Assembly (NCBI GenBank): GCA_947499955.1
Contig: CANMQI010000003.1
Coordinates: 62,001-126,000 of the forward strand
Reading direction: 5' to 3'
Length of the DNA: 64,000 bases
Source: an uncultured Granulosicoccus sp.
GTDB lineage: Bacteria > Pseudomonadota > Gammaproteobacteria > Granulosicoccales > Granulosicoccaceae
Positions 1-8,943 of this stretch are shown here, one piece after another. The position numbers and the translations under genes are program-made. The notes under the pieces are model-generated. The model saw only the letters and a program-made list of their open reading frames with translations, ran no database searches and had not been told where the DNA came from. Each line of letters begins with the position of its first letter. Position 1 is the first letter of the stretch.

Positions 1-827
1 GAACCGTAGGCGGCGCCCATCAGTGCGTTGGCCGTCATGTCCAGATCTGCATCAGGCATGATGATGGCGTGGTTCTTCGCACCACCCAGTGCCTGTACTC
101 GCTTGCCATTGCTGGTACCGGTCGTATAGATGTACTTGGCAATCGGTGTCGAGCCGACAAAGCTGATGGCCTTGACGTCCGGGTGGTTCAACAGCGCATC
201 AACCGCTTCCTTGTCACCTTGAACCACATTGAAAACACCCTCAGGCAAACCGGCTTCTGTCAGCCACTCGGCCATTTTCAGAGACGCGGATGGAACACGC
301 TCTGATGGCTTCAGGATGAAGGTGTTGCCACAGGCCAGAGAGACCGGGAACATCCACATGGGTACCATGGCGGGAAAGTTGAACGGCGTGATACCGGCAC
401 ACACACCCAGGGACTGGCGAATGTTGTGACTGTCTACGCCGGTGCCCACGTTTTCAGAGAAATCGCCTTTCAGGAAGCTGGGAGCACCGATGGCAAATTC
501 CACCACTTCCAGACCACGGGTCACTTCACCCAGAGCATCTTCATGTGTCTTGCCATGCTCTGAGGCCAGGATGCCGGCCAACTCGTCAGCGCGCTCCCAC
601 AGAATCGACTTGAAGCGATCCAGTACGCGAGCGCGTCGCAATGCAGGTGTCTTGGACCAGGCTGGCCAGGCGGCCTTGGCAGCCGCAACCGCGGTATCGA
701 CGTCTGCAGCAGAGGCCAGCAGAACGTTCTTTTCCGACTCACCCGTCGCCGGATCGTAGACGGCTTGCGTGCGGCTGGAGGTCCCGTTGGTAGCGGAACC
801 ATTGATGTAGTGTGCGATGTCGTTCAT
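1..827 (-). CDS. mmsA: Methylmalonate-semialdehyde dehydrogenase, N-terminal part
   Basis: Oxidises methylmalonate or malonate semialdehyde to propionyl- or acetyl-CoA with NAD+ and CoA, in valine or inositol breakdown. About 275 N-terminal residues are in the window; the gene runs off the left edge, so the catalytic cysteine is not visible. The cofactor-binding part shows the ALDH motifs [16 protein letters not shown] and [10 protein letters not shown], then [12 protein letters not shown], and the family-typical stretch [16 protein letters not shown]. The start ATG at 825-827 follows a good ribosome site (AAGGAGA). It is divergent from a LysR gene with 93 bases between, so LysR control is likely (inference). 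The family call is firm. Confidence 0.95.
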   Translation of the reverse strand, partial: MNDIAHYINGSATNGTSSRTQAVYDPATGESEKNVLLASAADVDTAVAAAKAAWPAWSKTPALRRARVLDRFKSILWERADELAGILASEHGKTHEDALGEVTRGLEVVEFAIGAPSFLKGDFSENVGTGVDSHNIRQSLGVCAGITPFNFPAMVPMWMFPVSLACGNTFILKPSERVPSASLKMAEWLTEAGLPEGVFNVVQGDKEAVDALLNHPDVKAISFVGSTPIAKYIYTTGTSNGKRVQALGGAKNHAIIMPDADLDMTANALMGAAYG

Positions 828-920
828 TGGAGGTCTCCTTGAGTTCACGAGGCAAGACTATCGACTTTCATCATCCGGATATATACTTGAAAACAATTAC
901 CTATTCTCCAAAAACGGATA

Positions 921-1802
921 ATGAACTGGGATGACCTGAAGTACTTCCTTGCCGTGGCTCGTGAAGGACAGATTCTGGGCGCATCCAGGAAGCTTGATGT
1001 GTCTCAGGCGACGCTGAATCGACGTATCAGCAACCTGGAGCAGGACCTGGGCAAGAAGCTGTTCGACCGCTCGACCACCGGCTGCGTCCTGCTCGCCCCC
1101 GGGCAGGTACTGCTTGAGCATGCCGAACGGGTCGAGAACGAAATGATCCAGACAACAGCCGATCTGCGGGACGATACCCAGGTGCTCTCGGGTACCGTGC
1201 GCATCGGCGCTCCGGACGGCTTCGGAGTCAGCTTTCTGGCCCCGCGGCTGCACCAGCTTGCAGATTTACACCCACAGTTGCAGATACAGCTGGTGCCCAT
1301 GCCTCGCGTTTTCTCCCTGTCGCAACGCGAAGCCGATATCGCCATCACCATCGGACGGCCCAAGAAGGGCCGCCTGCGCGTCAGGAAGCTCACTGACTAT
1401 TCGCTGAGTCTGTATGCCTCCAGACGCTATCTTGAGCAACGGGGCACGCCACAACAGCTCAGCGATCTGAACCAGCATCGACTGGTCGGCTATGTCGAGG
1501 ATCTGATCTATTCATCGGAGCTGGAATACAACAGGCAGATATTCAGCAGCTGGCGCTCGGATATCGAGATTTCCGGCGTCATCGGTCAGTTCGAGGCCGT
1601 TCGCGCCGGTGCCGGTATCGGTGTGCTGCATGATTTCATGGCAGTCAGGGACAAAACGCTGATTCCAGTGCTTCCCGCTGACTCGACGCTCTCCAGAAGC
1701 TACTGGATGGTGTGGCATGAAAGCCTGAAGAACAGCCGCCGCGTGCAGGTCGTTGTGGATTTCCTGACGCAGGCGGTGAAAGCCTCAGCGGAGCGGTTCT
1801 GA
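921..1802 (+). CDS. LysR-family transcriptional regulator
   Basis: DNA-binding regulator of 293 residues, the usual LysR length. The N-terminal winged helix-turn-helix lies in about residues 1-60 (starting MNWDDLKYFLAVAREGQ, with ASRKLDVSQATLNRRISNLE as recognition region). The rest is a periplasmic-binding-like effector domain. It starts at an ATG 93 bases from the divergent mmsA start, the classic arrangement for a LysR protein controlling its neighbour. The effector cannot be read from sequence; a semialdehyde-pathway intermediate is plausible only by context. Confidence 0.9.
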   Translation: MNWDDLKYFLAVAREGQILGASRKLDVSQATLNRRISNLEQDLGKKLFDRSTTGCVLLAPGQVLLEHAERVENEMIQTTADLRDDTQVLSGTVRIGAPDGFGVSFLAPRLHQLADLHPQLQIQLVPMPRVFSLSQREADIAITIGRPKKGRLRVRKLTDYSLSLYASRRYLEQRGTPQQLSDLNQHRLVGYVEDLIYSSELEYNRQIFSSWRSDIEISGVIGQFEAVRAGAGIGVLHDFMAVRDKTLIPVLPADSTLSRSYWMVWHESLKNSRRVQVVVDFLTQAVKASAERF

Positions 1803-2120
1803 GAGCAGTCTCACAGAGGCTCCCCGGCTGCCGGTGAAAACCCGGGCGGGTTCTCGATTTCGGCATGCAGCCCTGCCTGACGGCTATTCGTCAAATAGGC
1901 AATCATTACAACCACTTACGAACCATTACACCGAGGAGTCAATTTTACGCCACCTTTAAATGAATCGTATCCAGCTGTTTTTCCTGAAGTTTTCATTTCC
2001 CCTCGGCCGATTTGCATCTCACTTGGCTGCCCAGTAGAGTGCGCGGCATGTTGTTGACACAGATCAAACGACATCTCTTTGAAGCCGGCATAGATCGGCA
2101 AAGAAATCGGGTTATAAACA
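1803..2120. other. Intergenic stretch with weak terminator-like hairpin
   Basis: No gene is supported here. Just after the LysR stop, positions 1839-1852 hold a short stem (AACCC, four-base loop, GGGTT) followed by a modestly T-rich stretch, a possible weak terminator for the regulator. The remainder should contain the promoter of the small outer-membrane protein that starts at 2121. Confidence 0.4.
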
Positions 2121-2612
2121 ATGAAAACGCAGATTTTCAAGATCGTCTCAGTAGTACTTCTGGCTTTCACTTCAATCACTGCCAGCGCCTCGGCCAAGGC
2201 TGATAACAGCTTTCTGGTCTTGAGCACACTGGCGTATCACTTTGAAAACTTCGACGAGCGCAACGCGTTTACACCGGGCGTCGGTTGGGAGTATTCACCC
2301 AGCAGCAAGCTGGGCTGGCACGGTGGCACCCTGTCAGACAGCTTTGGCTACCAGTCCTACTACGGTGGCATCAACTACGCCACGCGCCCTCTGCTGTCCA
2401 ATCGCGTTCGCTTTCTGGTCGGTGCATCGGTAGTACACAAGCAGTTCAAGAAGAACGGCGAGCCGGAAACCAAAGTGCTGCCATTCCCTGCCCTGGAACT
2501 GAAAATGAGCAAGTATGCCGTGCTCAACATCAGTGGCTCACCGGCGGTGGACTTCGGCGATCAGAAGAACAATGCGGTCCTGTTCTTCCAGTACAAACTG
2601 CAACTGCGCTAG
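2121..2612 (+). CDS. Small secreted, probably outer-membrane beta-barrel protein
   Basis: 163 residues, not assigned to a named family. The first 26 or so residues form a signal peptide (Lys at the start, hydrophobic core VSVVLLAFTSITASASA). The mature part has alternating polar and aromatic strands, several Tyr/Gly turns (GYQSYYGGINYATRP) and a C-terminal strand NAVLFFQYKLQLR, which fits a small barrel. It stands alone and is followed by a strong intrinsic terminator at 2744, so it is probably monocistronic. A lipid A-modifying barrel enzyme is possible, but I see no diagnostic catalytic motif. Confidence 0.7.
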   Translation: MKTQIFKIVSVVLLAFTSITASASAKADNSFLVLSTLAYHFENFDERNAFTPGVGWEYSPSSKLGWHGGTLSDSFGYQSYYGGINYATRPLLSNRVRFLVGASVVHKQFKKNGEPETKVLPFPALELKMSKYAVLNISGSPAVDFGDQKNNAVLFFQYKLQLR

Positions 2613-3030
2613 AGCCCTCTCGACCGAGTACACCAGCCTTGGCGTCTGAAGATTCAGAACAACGACTCAGCCGAGCAACTCTTCGAACGCTTCTGCGAGC
2701 GCCTTATCCCCCCAATGCATTACCCCCTAAGCAGTACCCTTTTCGGCTGGTCGATTGACCAGCCGTTTTCTATTGCGTAAACGGATGCCGCGTTGCTTCA
2801 ATAAGCGGATTTCGAGCCTCTACATGATTGCGCACCACAGACATGTGCTTTCCACACAAAAGTGCAGCAGAAGCTTCAAGGTGAACCTCTGCGACCCTAC
2901 GAGATCGTGCTTACGCAGTGCGCCTTGAAAACCATTCAAATATGAAACCCGACATGTATTGCTGAATCTGACTGAATCGCAATGAGAGTGTTGCCGCTAC
3001 CTTTCAAGTTCATTGAAATCTGGCGTGCAT
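2613..3030. other. Intergenic stretch with nested inverted repeats before GH16 gene
   Basis: Besides the terminator at 2744, positions 2875-2929 contain nested complementary arms: TTCAAGG (2875-2881) with CCTTGAA (2923-2929), and inside them CTGCG (2889-2893) with CGCAG (2914-2918). A further TTTCAA / TTGAAA pair sits at 3002-3018 next to the GH16 start. These could be an operator or a folded leader. No gene is seen. Confidence 0.4.
2744..2770 (+). terminator. Strong rho-independent terminator
   Basis: Perfect 9-bp stem CGGCTGGTC / GACCAGCCG with loop GATT, followed directly by TTTTCT. It lies 131 bases after the stop of the outer-membrane protein gene and is in the right orientation to end its transcript. 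Confidence 0.85.
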
Positions 3031-4563
3031 ATGTCCCCTGTAACCTTCCTCCGCCGACTGCGAAATACACTCTTGCTTGTATTCCTCGCATCCGGCTCTG
3101 CCGTTTTGGCAAACGAGGCTCCCACCGCACCAACCAATTTTACTGCAATCGCAGTATCGTCAACCGAGATACGACTCAGTTGGGACCCCTCCACGGATGA
3201 TCGCCGAGTCAAGAATTACCAGCTCACACGCAATGCAACACAGATTGCAACAACGGGTAAAACCAGATACAACGACACCCGGCTTGAGCCAGGCTCCGTT
3301 TACGTCTACGACTTGGTCGCCAGTGACGGATCCCTGCTTTCTCCCATAGCGTCCTTCAGCGTATCTACACTTGCCCAGGACCCCGTCAACGACACCGGTT
3401 CGAAACCAGGCAAGGGGGGAAGAAAAAATCCTCCCAGCGAAGAGCCTCCTGTAGAAGAGCCTCCTGTAGAAGAGCCTCCTGTAGAAGAGCCCCCTGTAGA
3501 AGAACCTCCTGTAGAAGATCCCCCTTCCGCTGGTGTGCCGCCTGGTTGGCAACTGGTTTTCAACGATGATTTTGCAGGCAGTGGCGATCTTGATACAAGC
3601 AGCTCAGCACGCAACTGGCGATTCGAAGACATGAATGACGGCTTACACCGCGCAGGAAATACAGGTATCGATGCAAACGGTGTCATGGTTGAGAACTGGG
3701 CTAGCGTCAATGGGAAACGCTGGTCTGCATGGTACAACGGATTCCACGGAGCCAATGCCTATCGTGAGAATGGGGAGTTGATCATGGGTGGCTATGATTC
3801 GGCAGAGAACGACCCGACGCGCCCGATTGATTACGTGGATGACGGCATCTTGACCCAGTATGGCAGCAGCAAACTCTATTCATCGTGGATCGATACGTTC
3901 TCGCGAAAATGGGTCGGTCCCGGAAACGAACACATCATGGATCCTGAATCACCCGGAAAGATATTCAAGTACGGTTATATAGAAGCGCGTGTCAATTTCA
4001 GTGAAATGGTGACGCCCGGATTCCGCTTGTCGATCTGGCTCATGCCTGCATCCAATGATGCCGAAGGTCAGGACCTCGTCGTCAGCAATGCCTACGACGG
4101 AGATGGCAACAATGGCGTGGAAATCGATTTATTCGAGTATGAGTGGATCAACACGGATTATGAGAACCACATTCAACTGGCCATTCTCGGTGGCTCTGCA
4201 GGTAGTACTGCAACGAGCTTCGACACCTCGTCTCTTGGCATCAATCTCCACGAGGGTTATCACACTATCGGACTCCTGTGGGAAGCTGACAAGATCGTCT
4301 GGACCCTTGACGGTCATACAGTGAAAGTAGTCGACGATATTGATCTGATTCCGGACGTTTACTCTTATCTCATCGTTTCACGCGAAATGAACAGTGGTGT
4401 CAAGAATCCTGACATCGACAACGTCGAAGCCAGTGACGTGCTGGAAGAATGGCCATACAGGCCTCGTGACCCAGGCCTTTACGCAAAGAACATATGGGAA
4501 TTCAGAGATCGCATCAATACAGATCGTGCAGTTGTAGATTACATCGAGATCTGGCAGCCGTGA
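3031..4563 (+). CDS. Secreted GH16 glycoside hydrolase with FnIII domain and Pro/Glu linker
   Basis: Predicted endo-acting beta-glucanase, agarase or carrageenase-type enzyme. From the ATG at 3031: signal peptide (RRLRNTLLLVFLASGSAVLA), fibronectin type III module at about residues 30-105, a low-complexity linker of EEPPV repeats at about 135-165, then a GH16 jelly-roll to the end. The GH16 signature is visible as EIDLFE near residue 364, which supplies nucleophile and acid/base glutamates; KYGYIEARVNFS and YHTIGLLWEADKIVWTLDG are typical flanking strands. An in-frame TTG at 3013 is possible, but the signal peptide fits the ATG. Substrate cannot be assigned; algal or own polysaccharide are both plausible. 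Confidence 0.88.
   Translation: MSPVTFLRRLRNTLLLVFLASGSAVLANEAPTAPTNFTAIAVSSTEIRLSWDPSTDDRRVKNYQLTRNATQIATTGKTRYNDTRLEPGSVYVYDLVASDGSLLSPIASFSVSTLAQDPVNDTGSKPGKGGRKNPPSEEPPVEEPPVEEPPVEEPPVEEPPVEDPPSAGVPPGWQLVFNDDFAGSGDLDTSSSARNWRFEDMNDGLHRAGNTGIDANGVMVENWASVNGKRWSAWYNGFHGANAYRENGELIMGGYDSAENDPTRPIDYVDDGILTQYGSSKLYSSWIDTFSRKWVGPGNEHIMDPESPGKIFKYGYIEARVNFSEMVTPGFRLSIWLMPASNDAEGQDLVVSNAYDGDGNNGVEIDLFEYEWINTDYENHIQLAILGGSAGSTATSFDTSSLGINLHEGYHTIGLLWEADKIVWTLDGHTVKVVDDIDLIPDVYSYLIVSREMNSGVKNPDIDNVEASDVLEEWPYRPRDPGLYAKNIWEFRDRINTDRAVVDYIEIWQP
3436..3525 (+). repeat. 15-bp tandem repeat coding EEPPV linker
   Basis: Six near-identical 15-base units (GTAGAAGAGCCTCCT and variants, the last two diverged) encode the Glu-Glu-Pro-Pro-Val linker of the GH16 protein. 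Unit length is a multiple of three, so copy-number change would alter linker length without frameshift. Confidence 0.9.
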
Positions 4564-4875
4564 ACGTTGGAAAGACTTACTCCAATTGCCCGGTTTTCAA
4601 GCTAGCTCACCCGACGCCCGACAAGAGCTGAGGCTCAGCTGAGTCAGCCCCATCCCCCGGAGCCTTAACGCTCTCGACTGTTCGCTAATGGGTCGATCGG
4701 AAAACAAGATAATACTCAGAGCCTGCGTGCCCCCGTCCGACAAGGCGACCCGACGAAGGCGCACTGGAGCGCGTTGAGGAGGGGCAACACTGCACGGATA
4801 CAGCCAATTCGTACAGTGCGAAGACATACAGGCCTCTTCTCCATCAGAGGCCTTGAGTAGGACTTGAACCCACCA

Positions 4876-4938
4876 TCACTGGTAATAACCAAGGAAAACT
4901 GCAATGAATGTGCAGGCCAATACAAGTTTTTTCTTCAT
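4876..4938 (-). CDS. Possible 20-residue hydrophobic peptide
   Basis: ATG-TGA frame coding a Lys-rich start (MKKK) followed by a hydrophobic stretch ending GYYQ, like a small membrane peptide or a truncated signal sequence. No good ribosome site is seen; a GGGG run is about 11 bases upstream. Its start lies 21 bases downstream of the 25-base palindrome at 4960, which might be its operator. It may equally be chance. Confidence 0.25.
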   Translation of the reverse strand: MKKKLVLACTFIAVFLGYYQ

Positions 4939-4959
4939 GAGAGACAACCCCGACGAGTC

Positions 4960-4984
4960 AATATGAAAACATTGTTTTCATATT
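4960..4984. repeat. Perfect AT-rich hyphenated palindrome, possible operator
   Basis: Arms AATATGAAAAC and GTTTTCATATT are exact reverse complements (11 bp each) around a three-base centre. No T-tract follows, so an operator is at least as likely as a terminator. Confidence 0.5.
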
Positions 4985-5066
4985 AACCAAGGCGTCAGTA
5001 TTGGCTTTTGACCCATATCAAGGTGCCTGAGCTTGACGCCTTTCATGGCCTGAAGTACAAATCACT

Positions 5067-6101
5067 TCATTCGCCCTGCACCACTCCCTGACTTTGGGCG
5101 TAGGAGATAGGTGGATACTTGGCAGGATTGTCTTCACTACAACAGCTGGGTATACAGCTCATGACATGGTGAGGATTCGCATTGAAGAAAAAGGGGATCG
5201 AGTAACGCGACTCCGTACCAGTGTTGTTATTGGCAAAATGACGCGTGCTCAGAAAACGATCATTCGTCCATTGCTTCAATAGTTCGCCGGTATTCACGAT
5301 AAACGAGTCCTTGATCACCGGTGCATTGACCCAGACCTTGCGACGCTCACTGAAGACACTCAACCCCGGCCGGTCCTGAGCCAGAATCGTGCAGAACGAG
5401 GTATCCACGTGCGGTGCGATACCAAAGGCATTATCGGGGTCGGACTGCACAGCAGGATAGTGAGTCATACGCAACCGATACAGGGGTTTGACGAAAGCCT
5501 CGGTGAAAAAGTCATTGGGGATATCCAGTGCGCGCGCGTAGATAGGCAACATGCGCTTGCCAAGCTCCTCCATCTGATGGGCATAGCGCTCGACCCGAGC
5601 GCGAAACTCGGGCAACCAGGCCGGGTCAGGCCATTGATTGTCATCCATGTCCAGCTTGTCATCGCACTTGATGATGAATGCTTCGTTGACGTTGCCGGTT
5701 TCGCGAGCAGGGAGCTTGCGATTTTTCAGTGGCAGATACCCCATGCCACCCACCGGCCAGTCAGGACGATCCATCAGAATGCTGTTCTTGCGTTCGATCG
5801 GCATTGCGTGGAACTGCCGCACTTGCTCGAACGTCGCGTCGAGATCATCACTGGACACCTGATGACCGATAATGGAGAAGAAGCCGGTCTCTTCACAGGC
5901 AATCCGTAATTGCTCCGCCGCAACCGCCAGATCTTCATCCGAGCCGCTGGTGAACCAGGCTCCAAGATCAATTGTCGGAATGTCATCCGGCCTTGCCTCT
6001 TCCGGACTGGACGTATCCCACTGTTCCGATTCCGAGCGTAACTGTTGCTCCTTGGCTGTTGGATCGAACTCAGTCTTGTTGGCCATATCGGATGTAGTCA
6101 T
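5067..6101 (-). CDS. 2-oxoglutarate/Fe(II)-dependent oxygenase, isopenicillin N synthase-like
   Basis: Soluble non-haem iron oxygenase of 344 residues, near the family norm. The N-terminal DIOX domain has IPTIDLGAWF and GFFSIIGHQVSSDDL. The C-terminal jelly-roll supplies the iron triad His231, Asp233 (HVDTSFCTIL) and His288 (STRHFAN), and the Arg-x-Ser 2OG anchor at about 299-301 (RYSIPFFFNAN). The family includes IPNS, flavonoid and hormone oxygenases and ethylene-forming enzymes; the substrate here is unknown. It stands alone between a hairpin-rich gap and sppA on the same strand, with nearly 200 bases to sppA, so it probably has its own promoter. Confidence 0.9.
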   Translation of the reverse strand: MTTSDMANKTEFDPTAKEQQLRSESEQWDTSSPEEARPDDIPTIDLGAWFTSGSDEDLAVAAEQLRIACEETGFFSIIGHQVSSDDLDATFEQVRQFHAMPIERKNSILMDRPDWPVGGMGYLPLKNRKLPARETGNVNEAFIIKCDDKLDMDDNQWPDPAWLPEFRARVERYAHQMEELGKRMLPIYARALDIPNDFFTEAFVKPLYRLRMTHYPAVQSDPDNAFGIAPHVDTSFCTILAQDRPGLSVFSERRKVWVNAPVIKDSFIVNTGELLKQWTNDRFLSTRHFANNNTGTESRYSIPFFFNANPHHVMSCIPSCCSEDNPAKYPPISYAQSQGVVQGE

Positions 6102-6298
6102 TGGCTGCAGTGTGAATGGGTCATTCCAGATCGTGAGATTCTATCACCTGCAAGCTACTTCCCATGAGCTTGAAAAAATCCTGGTGACAGCTGCTGGAGG
6201 ATTGCCTCATGCCGGTAGGGCTTGTCTGCCCTCCACCTGTTGGCCTGTTGAAGCATGCAGCACAGCATCAGCAAACTGCATACTCACTAACGACACCT

Positions 6299-8140
6299 TC
6301 AAGGCAACAGAGGACAATCCACACAGATGACGTAGGCATTCTTCGGGTCGTTCAATCGTCCCGGAAAACCGAGCTCCTGCCTGATAAGCTTGTTCATGCG
6401 CGACAAGGGAGTATCGCTGACCTGCGGCAAGCCACCGACCACGATTTCAGTCAGTTTACTCAGCAAGCGTTCCTGTACGGAGACTTCCGGTTTCACATAC
6501 CATACGGAATAGTCTTCAACCGCTGCCAGGCTTGCCGCTGCGCTGATCGACGCTTCAAGATCACCCAGCTCGTCTACCAGGCCAATCTGCCGGGCGGCGG
6601 CGCCCGTCCAGATTCGTCCCTGAGCCACTTCATGAACGGCGTCTACATCCATATCTCGCCCCTTGGCGACCGTGGTCAGAAATTGCTGGTAGCCCCCTTC
6701 TATGATCGACTGCAGTACCTCGCCGTAGACCGGTGTTATTCCTCGCGTGACACTCGCACCACCGGCTACAGGTGTGGTGGCAACGCCATCGCTGTAGATA
6801 CCGTAGCGAGCCAGCGTGTTCTCGAAACTGGGCATGAGTCCGAAAATCCCGATGGAGCCGGTAATGGTGGTCGCGGTCGCCCAGATCTCATCTGCAGTCG
6901 CGGCAATCCAGTAGCCACCGGATGCAGCGACCGACCCCATGGAGGCCACTACCGGTATACCGGCATCCTGTGCTGCCTGCAATTCACTACGAATCAGTTC
7001 TGACGCACTCTTGCTGCCTCCCCCTGAATCGATGCGCAGAACGATGGCCTTGACGTCTTCATCCGTACGGGCCTGCCGGATCAGCCGGATCAGGGACTGA
7101 CTGCCGATTTCACCGGCAGGTGCCTCACCATCGACAATATTGCCCACTGCCGTCACCACAGCCACTCTGCCGGATTTCCGCTCCTCGGGTTGTCGTGCGA
7201 CTCGCAGGTATTCCTGGTAGGCCACCCTTCGAAAATGGTCACCCTCGGCATCCTCGCCAGCCATGTCCATCAGATAACGGCGACGCTCTGCATCGGTAAG
7301 CAGTCGATCGACCAGACCCTTTTCCAATGACAGCCGGGCAAGATTGCCCTCGACCATCCGCATTTCTTCCGGAGCGTTTTGCAGCATGGCATCGATGCTG
7401 CCGGTATCCATGTTTCTGGCTGATTCAATTCCCGTGGTGTAGGCCTCCCACCAGGCATCCAGAATCGCCTTACGCGCAGCTCTATCCTCTTCCGACATGT
7501 TGTCGCGCAGAAACGGATCCACAGCAGACTTGTACTTACCCACCTTGAACAGATTGACAGTCACGTCATGCTCTTCCAGGAACTCCCTGAAGTAGGTGTT
7601 GTACATGGAAAAGCCCTGCGGTACGGCCATGCCTTCAGGATTCAGCAACACCTCATCCGCATGTGCTGCCAGAAACAAGCCGGACTGACTGTAGTTGTCG
7701 GCAATCGCGATGACTTTCTTGCCGCTGGTCTTGAAGTCGATTATCGCATCAGCAATTCGTTCGAGCTTGGGCAACAGGCCGTGACCCAGCCTGTCCAGGT
7801 CGAGTACGACGAGTCCGATTTTACTGTCGTCCCTGGCCAGAGCCAACGCATCGATCACATCCTTGACCAATGCCTGCTGTGGCAACTTGTTGCCTTGCAA
7901 CCAGTCAGCGGCACCCATGACTGTCCGTTGCTCCACCAGGCTACCCGCAGGGTTGAGCAGCAATGCACCGCCAGTTGGCAACTTCGGGCCTCTCTGGCTT
8001 ATGGCAGCATAGATGATGGCGGCAATGAGAAGCACAGAAAACAGACTGAATACCAGGGTGTTCAACACCCTCATCGAACGCCACACAAAGCGAAAGAATC
8101 TGCTGACGATACCGGGCTTCCTGCGCGAATCAGTACTCAT
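6299..8140 (-). CDS. sppA: Signal peptide peptidase SppA, 67K type
   Basis: Inner-membrane serine protease that cuts cleaved signal peptides. 613 residues, as expected for the two-domain 67K form. One membrane segment at about residues 25-47, then two ClpP-like S49 domains. The general-base lysine is Lys204 in GKYKSAVDPF and the nucleophile Ser407 in VAASGGYW, matching the E. coli Lys/Ser dyad split between domains. The region LRIDSGGGSKSASELIR precedes the nucleophile as usual. It is divergent from the uspA gene across a roughly 300-base gap. Confident call. Confidence 0.96.
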   Translation of the reverse strand: MSTDSRRKPGIVSRFFRFVWRSMRVLNTLVFSLFSVLLIAAIIYAAISQRGPKLPTGGALLLNPAGSLVEQRTVMGAADWLQGNKLPQQALVKDVIDALALARDDSKIGLVVLDLDRLGHGLLPKLERIADAIIDFKTSGKKVIAIADNYSQSGLFLAAHADEVLLNPEGMAVPQGFSMYNTYFREFLEEHDVTVNLFKVGKYKSAVDPFLRDNMSEEDRAARKAILDAWWEAYTTGIESARNMDTGSIDAMLQNAPEEMRMVEGNLARLSLEKGLVDRLLTDAERRRYLMDMAGEDAEGDHFRRVAYQEYLRVARQPEERKSGRVAVVTAVGNIVDGEAPAGEIGSQSLIRLIRQARTDEDVKAIVLRIDSGGGSKSASELIRSELQAAQDAGIPVVASMGSVAASGGYWIAATADEIWATATTITGSIGIFGLMPSFENTLARYGIYSDGVATTPVAGGASVTRGITPVYGEVLQSIIEGGYQQFLTTVAKGRDMDVDAVHEVAQGRIWTGAAARQIGLVDELGDLEASISAAASLAAVEDYSVWYVKPEVSVQERLLSKLTEIVVGGLPQVSDTPLSRMNKLIRQELGFPGRLNDPKNAYVICVDCPLLP

Positions 8141-8442
8141 TGAGAATCCATGGGCAGCAAATCATGCTGCGATGAGGCGGAGATATACAAACGGTAAAAC
8201 CATATCATCAAAAGCCTTGTCGATCATGCCCCTCGGCATGAACATCAGGAGTCCACTCGATAGCCATACCACCCGAGACAATACGTCATCGAGCTGCAGT
8301 AACTCTGTCGACTGACCGCTTGACCAGCTGTTATCCATTGCCAGACGGGCAGGAACTGGAACGCATTTGCCTTGCATCAAGAAACGACGATTCCGTTTTC
8401 GTTAAGCTGATTGCAACTGGATGCAGACGTGAGGATGCGAAC
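8141..8442. promoter_or_regulatory. Divergent promoter region of sppA and uspA
   Basis: About 300 bases between two divergent starts with no supported gene; it must hold both promoters. I see no clear operator. Confidence 0.5.
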
Positions 8443-8889
8443 ATGTTCGAGAAAATCGTGGTTGGCATGGATGGTTCACAACAGGCCGAGCGTGCCTTGG
8501 GTCTGGCCTGTGACCTTGCCAGCAAGTACGACTCCGAAATACACCTTGTCCATACACCGGAACCTCAGACCGTCGCCTTTGCCATGGGTGCCTTGGCTGG
8601 CTATCACGCCGTAACAACCATGCCATCTGCACAGGATGTCGACGCGGCTCGGGAGAAAATACTGACCCTGGCCAGGTCTATCGCAAAGGAGCATGATCAG
8701 AAGATCACGCAGACCTACATGGAGCTTGGCGATCCCGCTGATCAGATAATTGCCTGTGCAGAAGCCTGTGGTGCCGACCTGATCGTTACTGGCCGCCGTG
8801 GGCTGGGCAGCCTGGGCTCGCTCCTTCAGGGGAGTACCTCACAACGGGTCAACCACCTGGCAAAGTGTGCCTGCCTGTCGGTGGTTTGA
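8443..8889 (+). CDS. Universal stress protein, UspA family
   Basis: Cytoplasmic single-domain Usp of 148 residues. It begins MFEKIVVGMDGSQQAERAL and ends with the nucleotide-binding signature GRRGLGSLGSLLQGSTSQRV, i.e. the G-2x-G-9x-G(S/T) ATP-binding pattern of the UspFG-like subgroup. The ATG at 8443 fits the domain edge and follows a GAGG site; a longer in-frame extension from 8320 has no Usp features. Likely a stress or starvation survival protein. Confidence 0.93.
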   Translation: MFEKIVVGMDGSQQAERALGLACDLASKYDSEIHLVHTPEPQTVAFAMGALAGYHAVTTMPSAQDVDAAREKILTLARSIAKEHDQKITQTYMELGDPADQIIACAEACGADLIVTGRRGLGSLGSLLQGSTSQRVNHLAKCACLSVV

Positions 8890-8943
8890 ATGCTCTCGGC
8901 GTGATTGAAAGCAGCTCGTCATCACACGGGCTGAGAACTCACT

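Larger units (their letters stand above)
4564..5066. other. Intergenic region rich in inverted repeats
   Basis: 503 bases without a convincing gene. It holds a hairpin at 4830-4853 (AGGCCTCT / AGAGGCCT, eight-base loop), a possible 20-codon reading frame on the minus strand at 4876-4938, a perfect 25-base hyphenated palindrome at 4960-4984, and long-range arms AAGGCGTCA (4989-4997) and TGACGCCTT (5034-5042) just downstream of the oxygenase stop. The latter may help end the oxygenase transcript, but no T-tract follows. Confidence 0.5.

Noticed and set aside
4857-4930. tRNA-like pieces on the minus strand (GGTTCAAGTCC with a good T-stem, and CTGCA-loop-TGCAG)
   Set aside because: The anticodon-like loop lacks the invariant U33, the variable region is too long, and no acceptor pairing can be made.
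6209-7003. 264-codon plus-strand frame over sppA
   Set aside because: Antisense shadow of the well-supported sppA; no family similarity.
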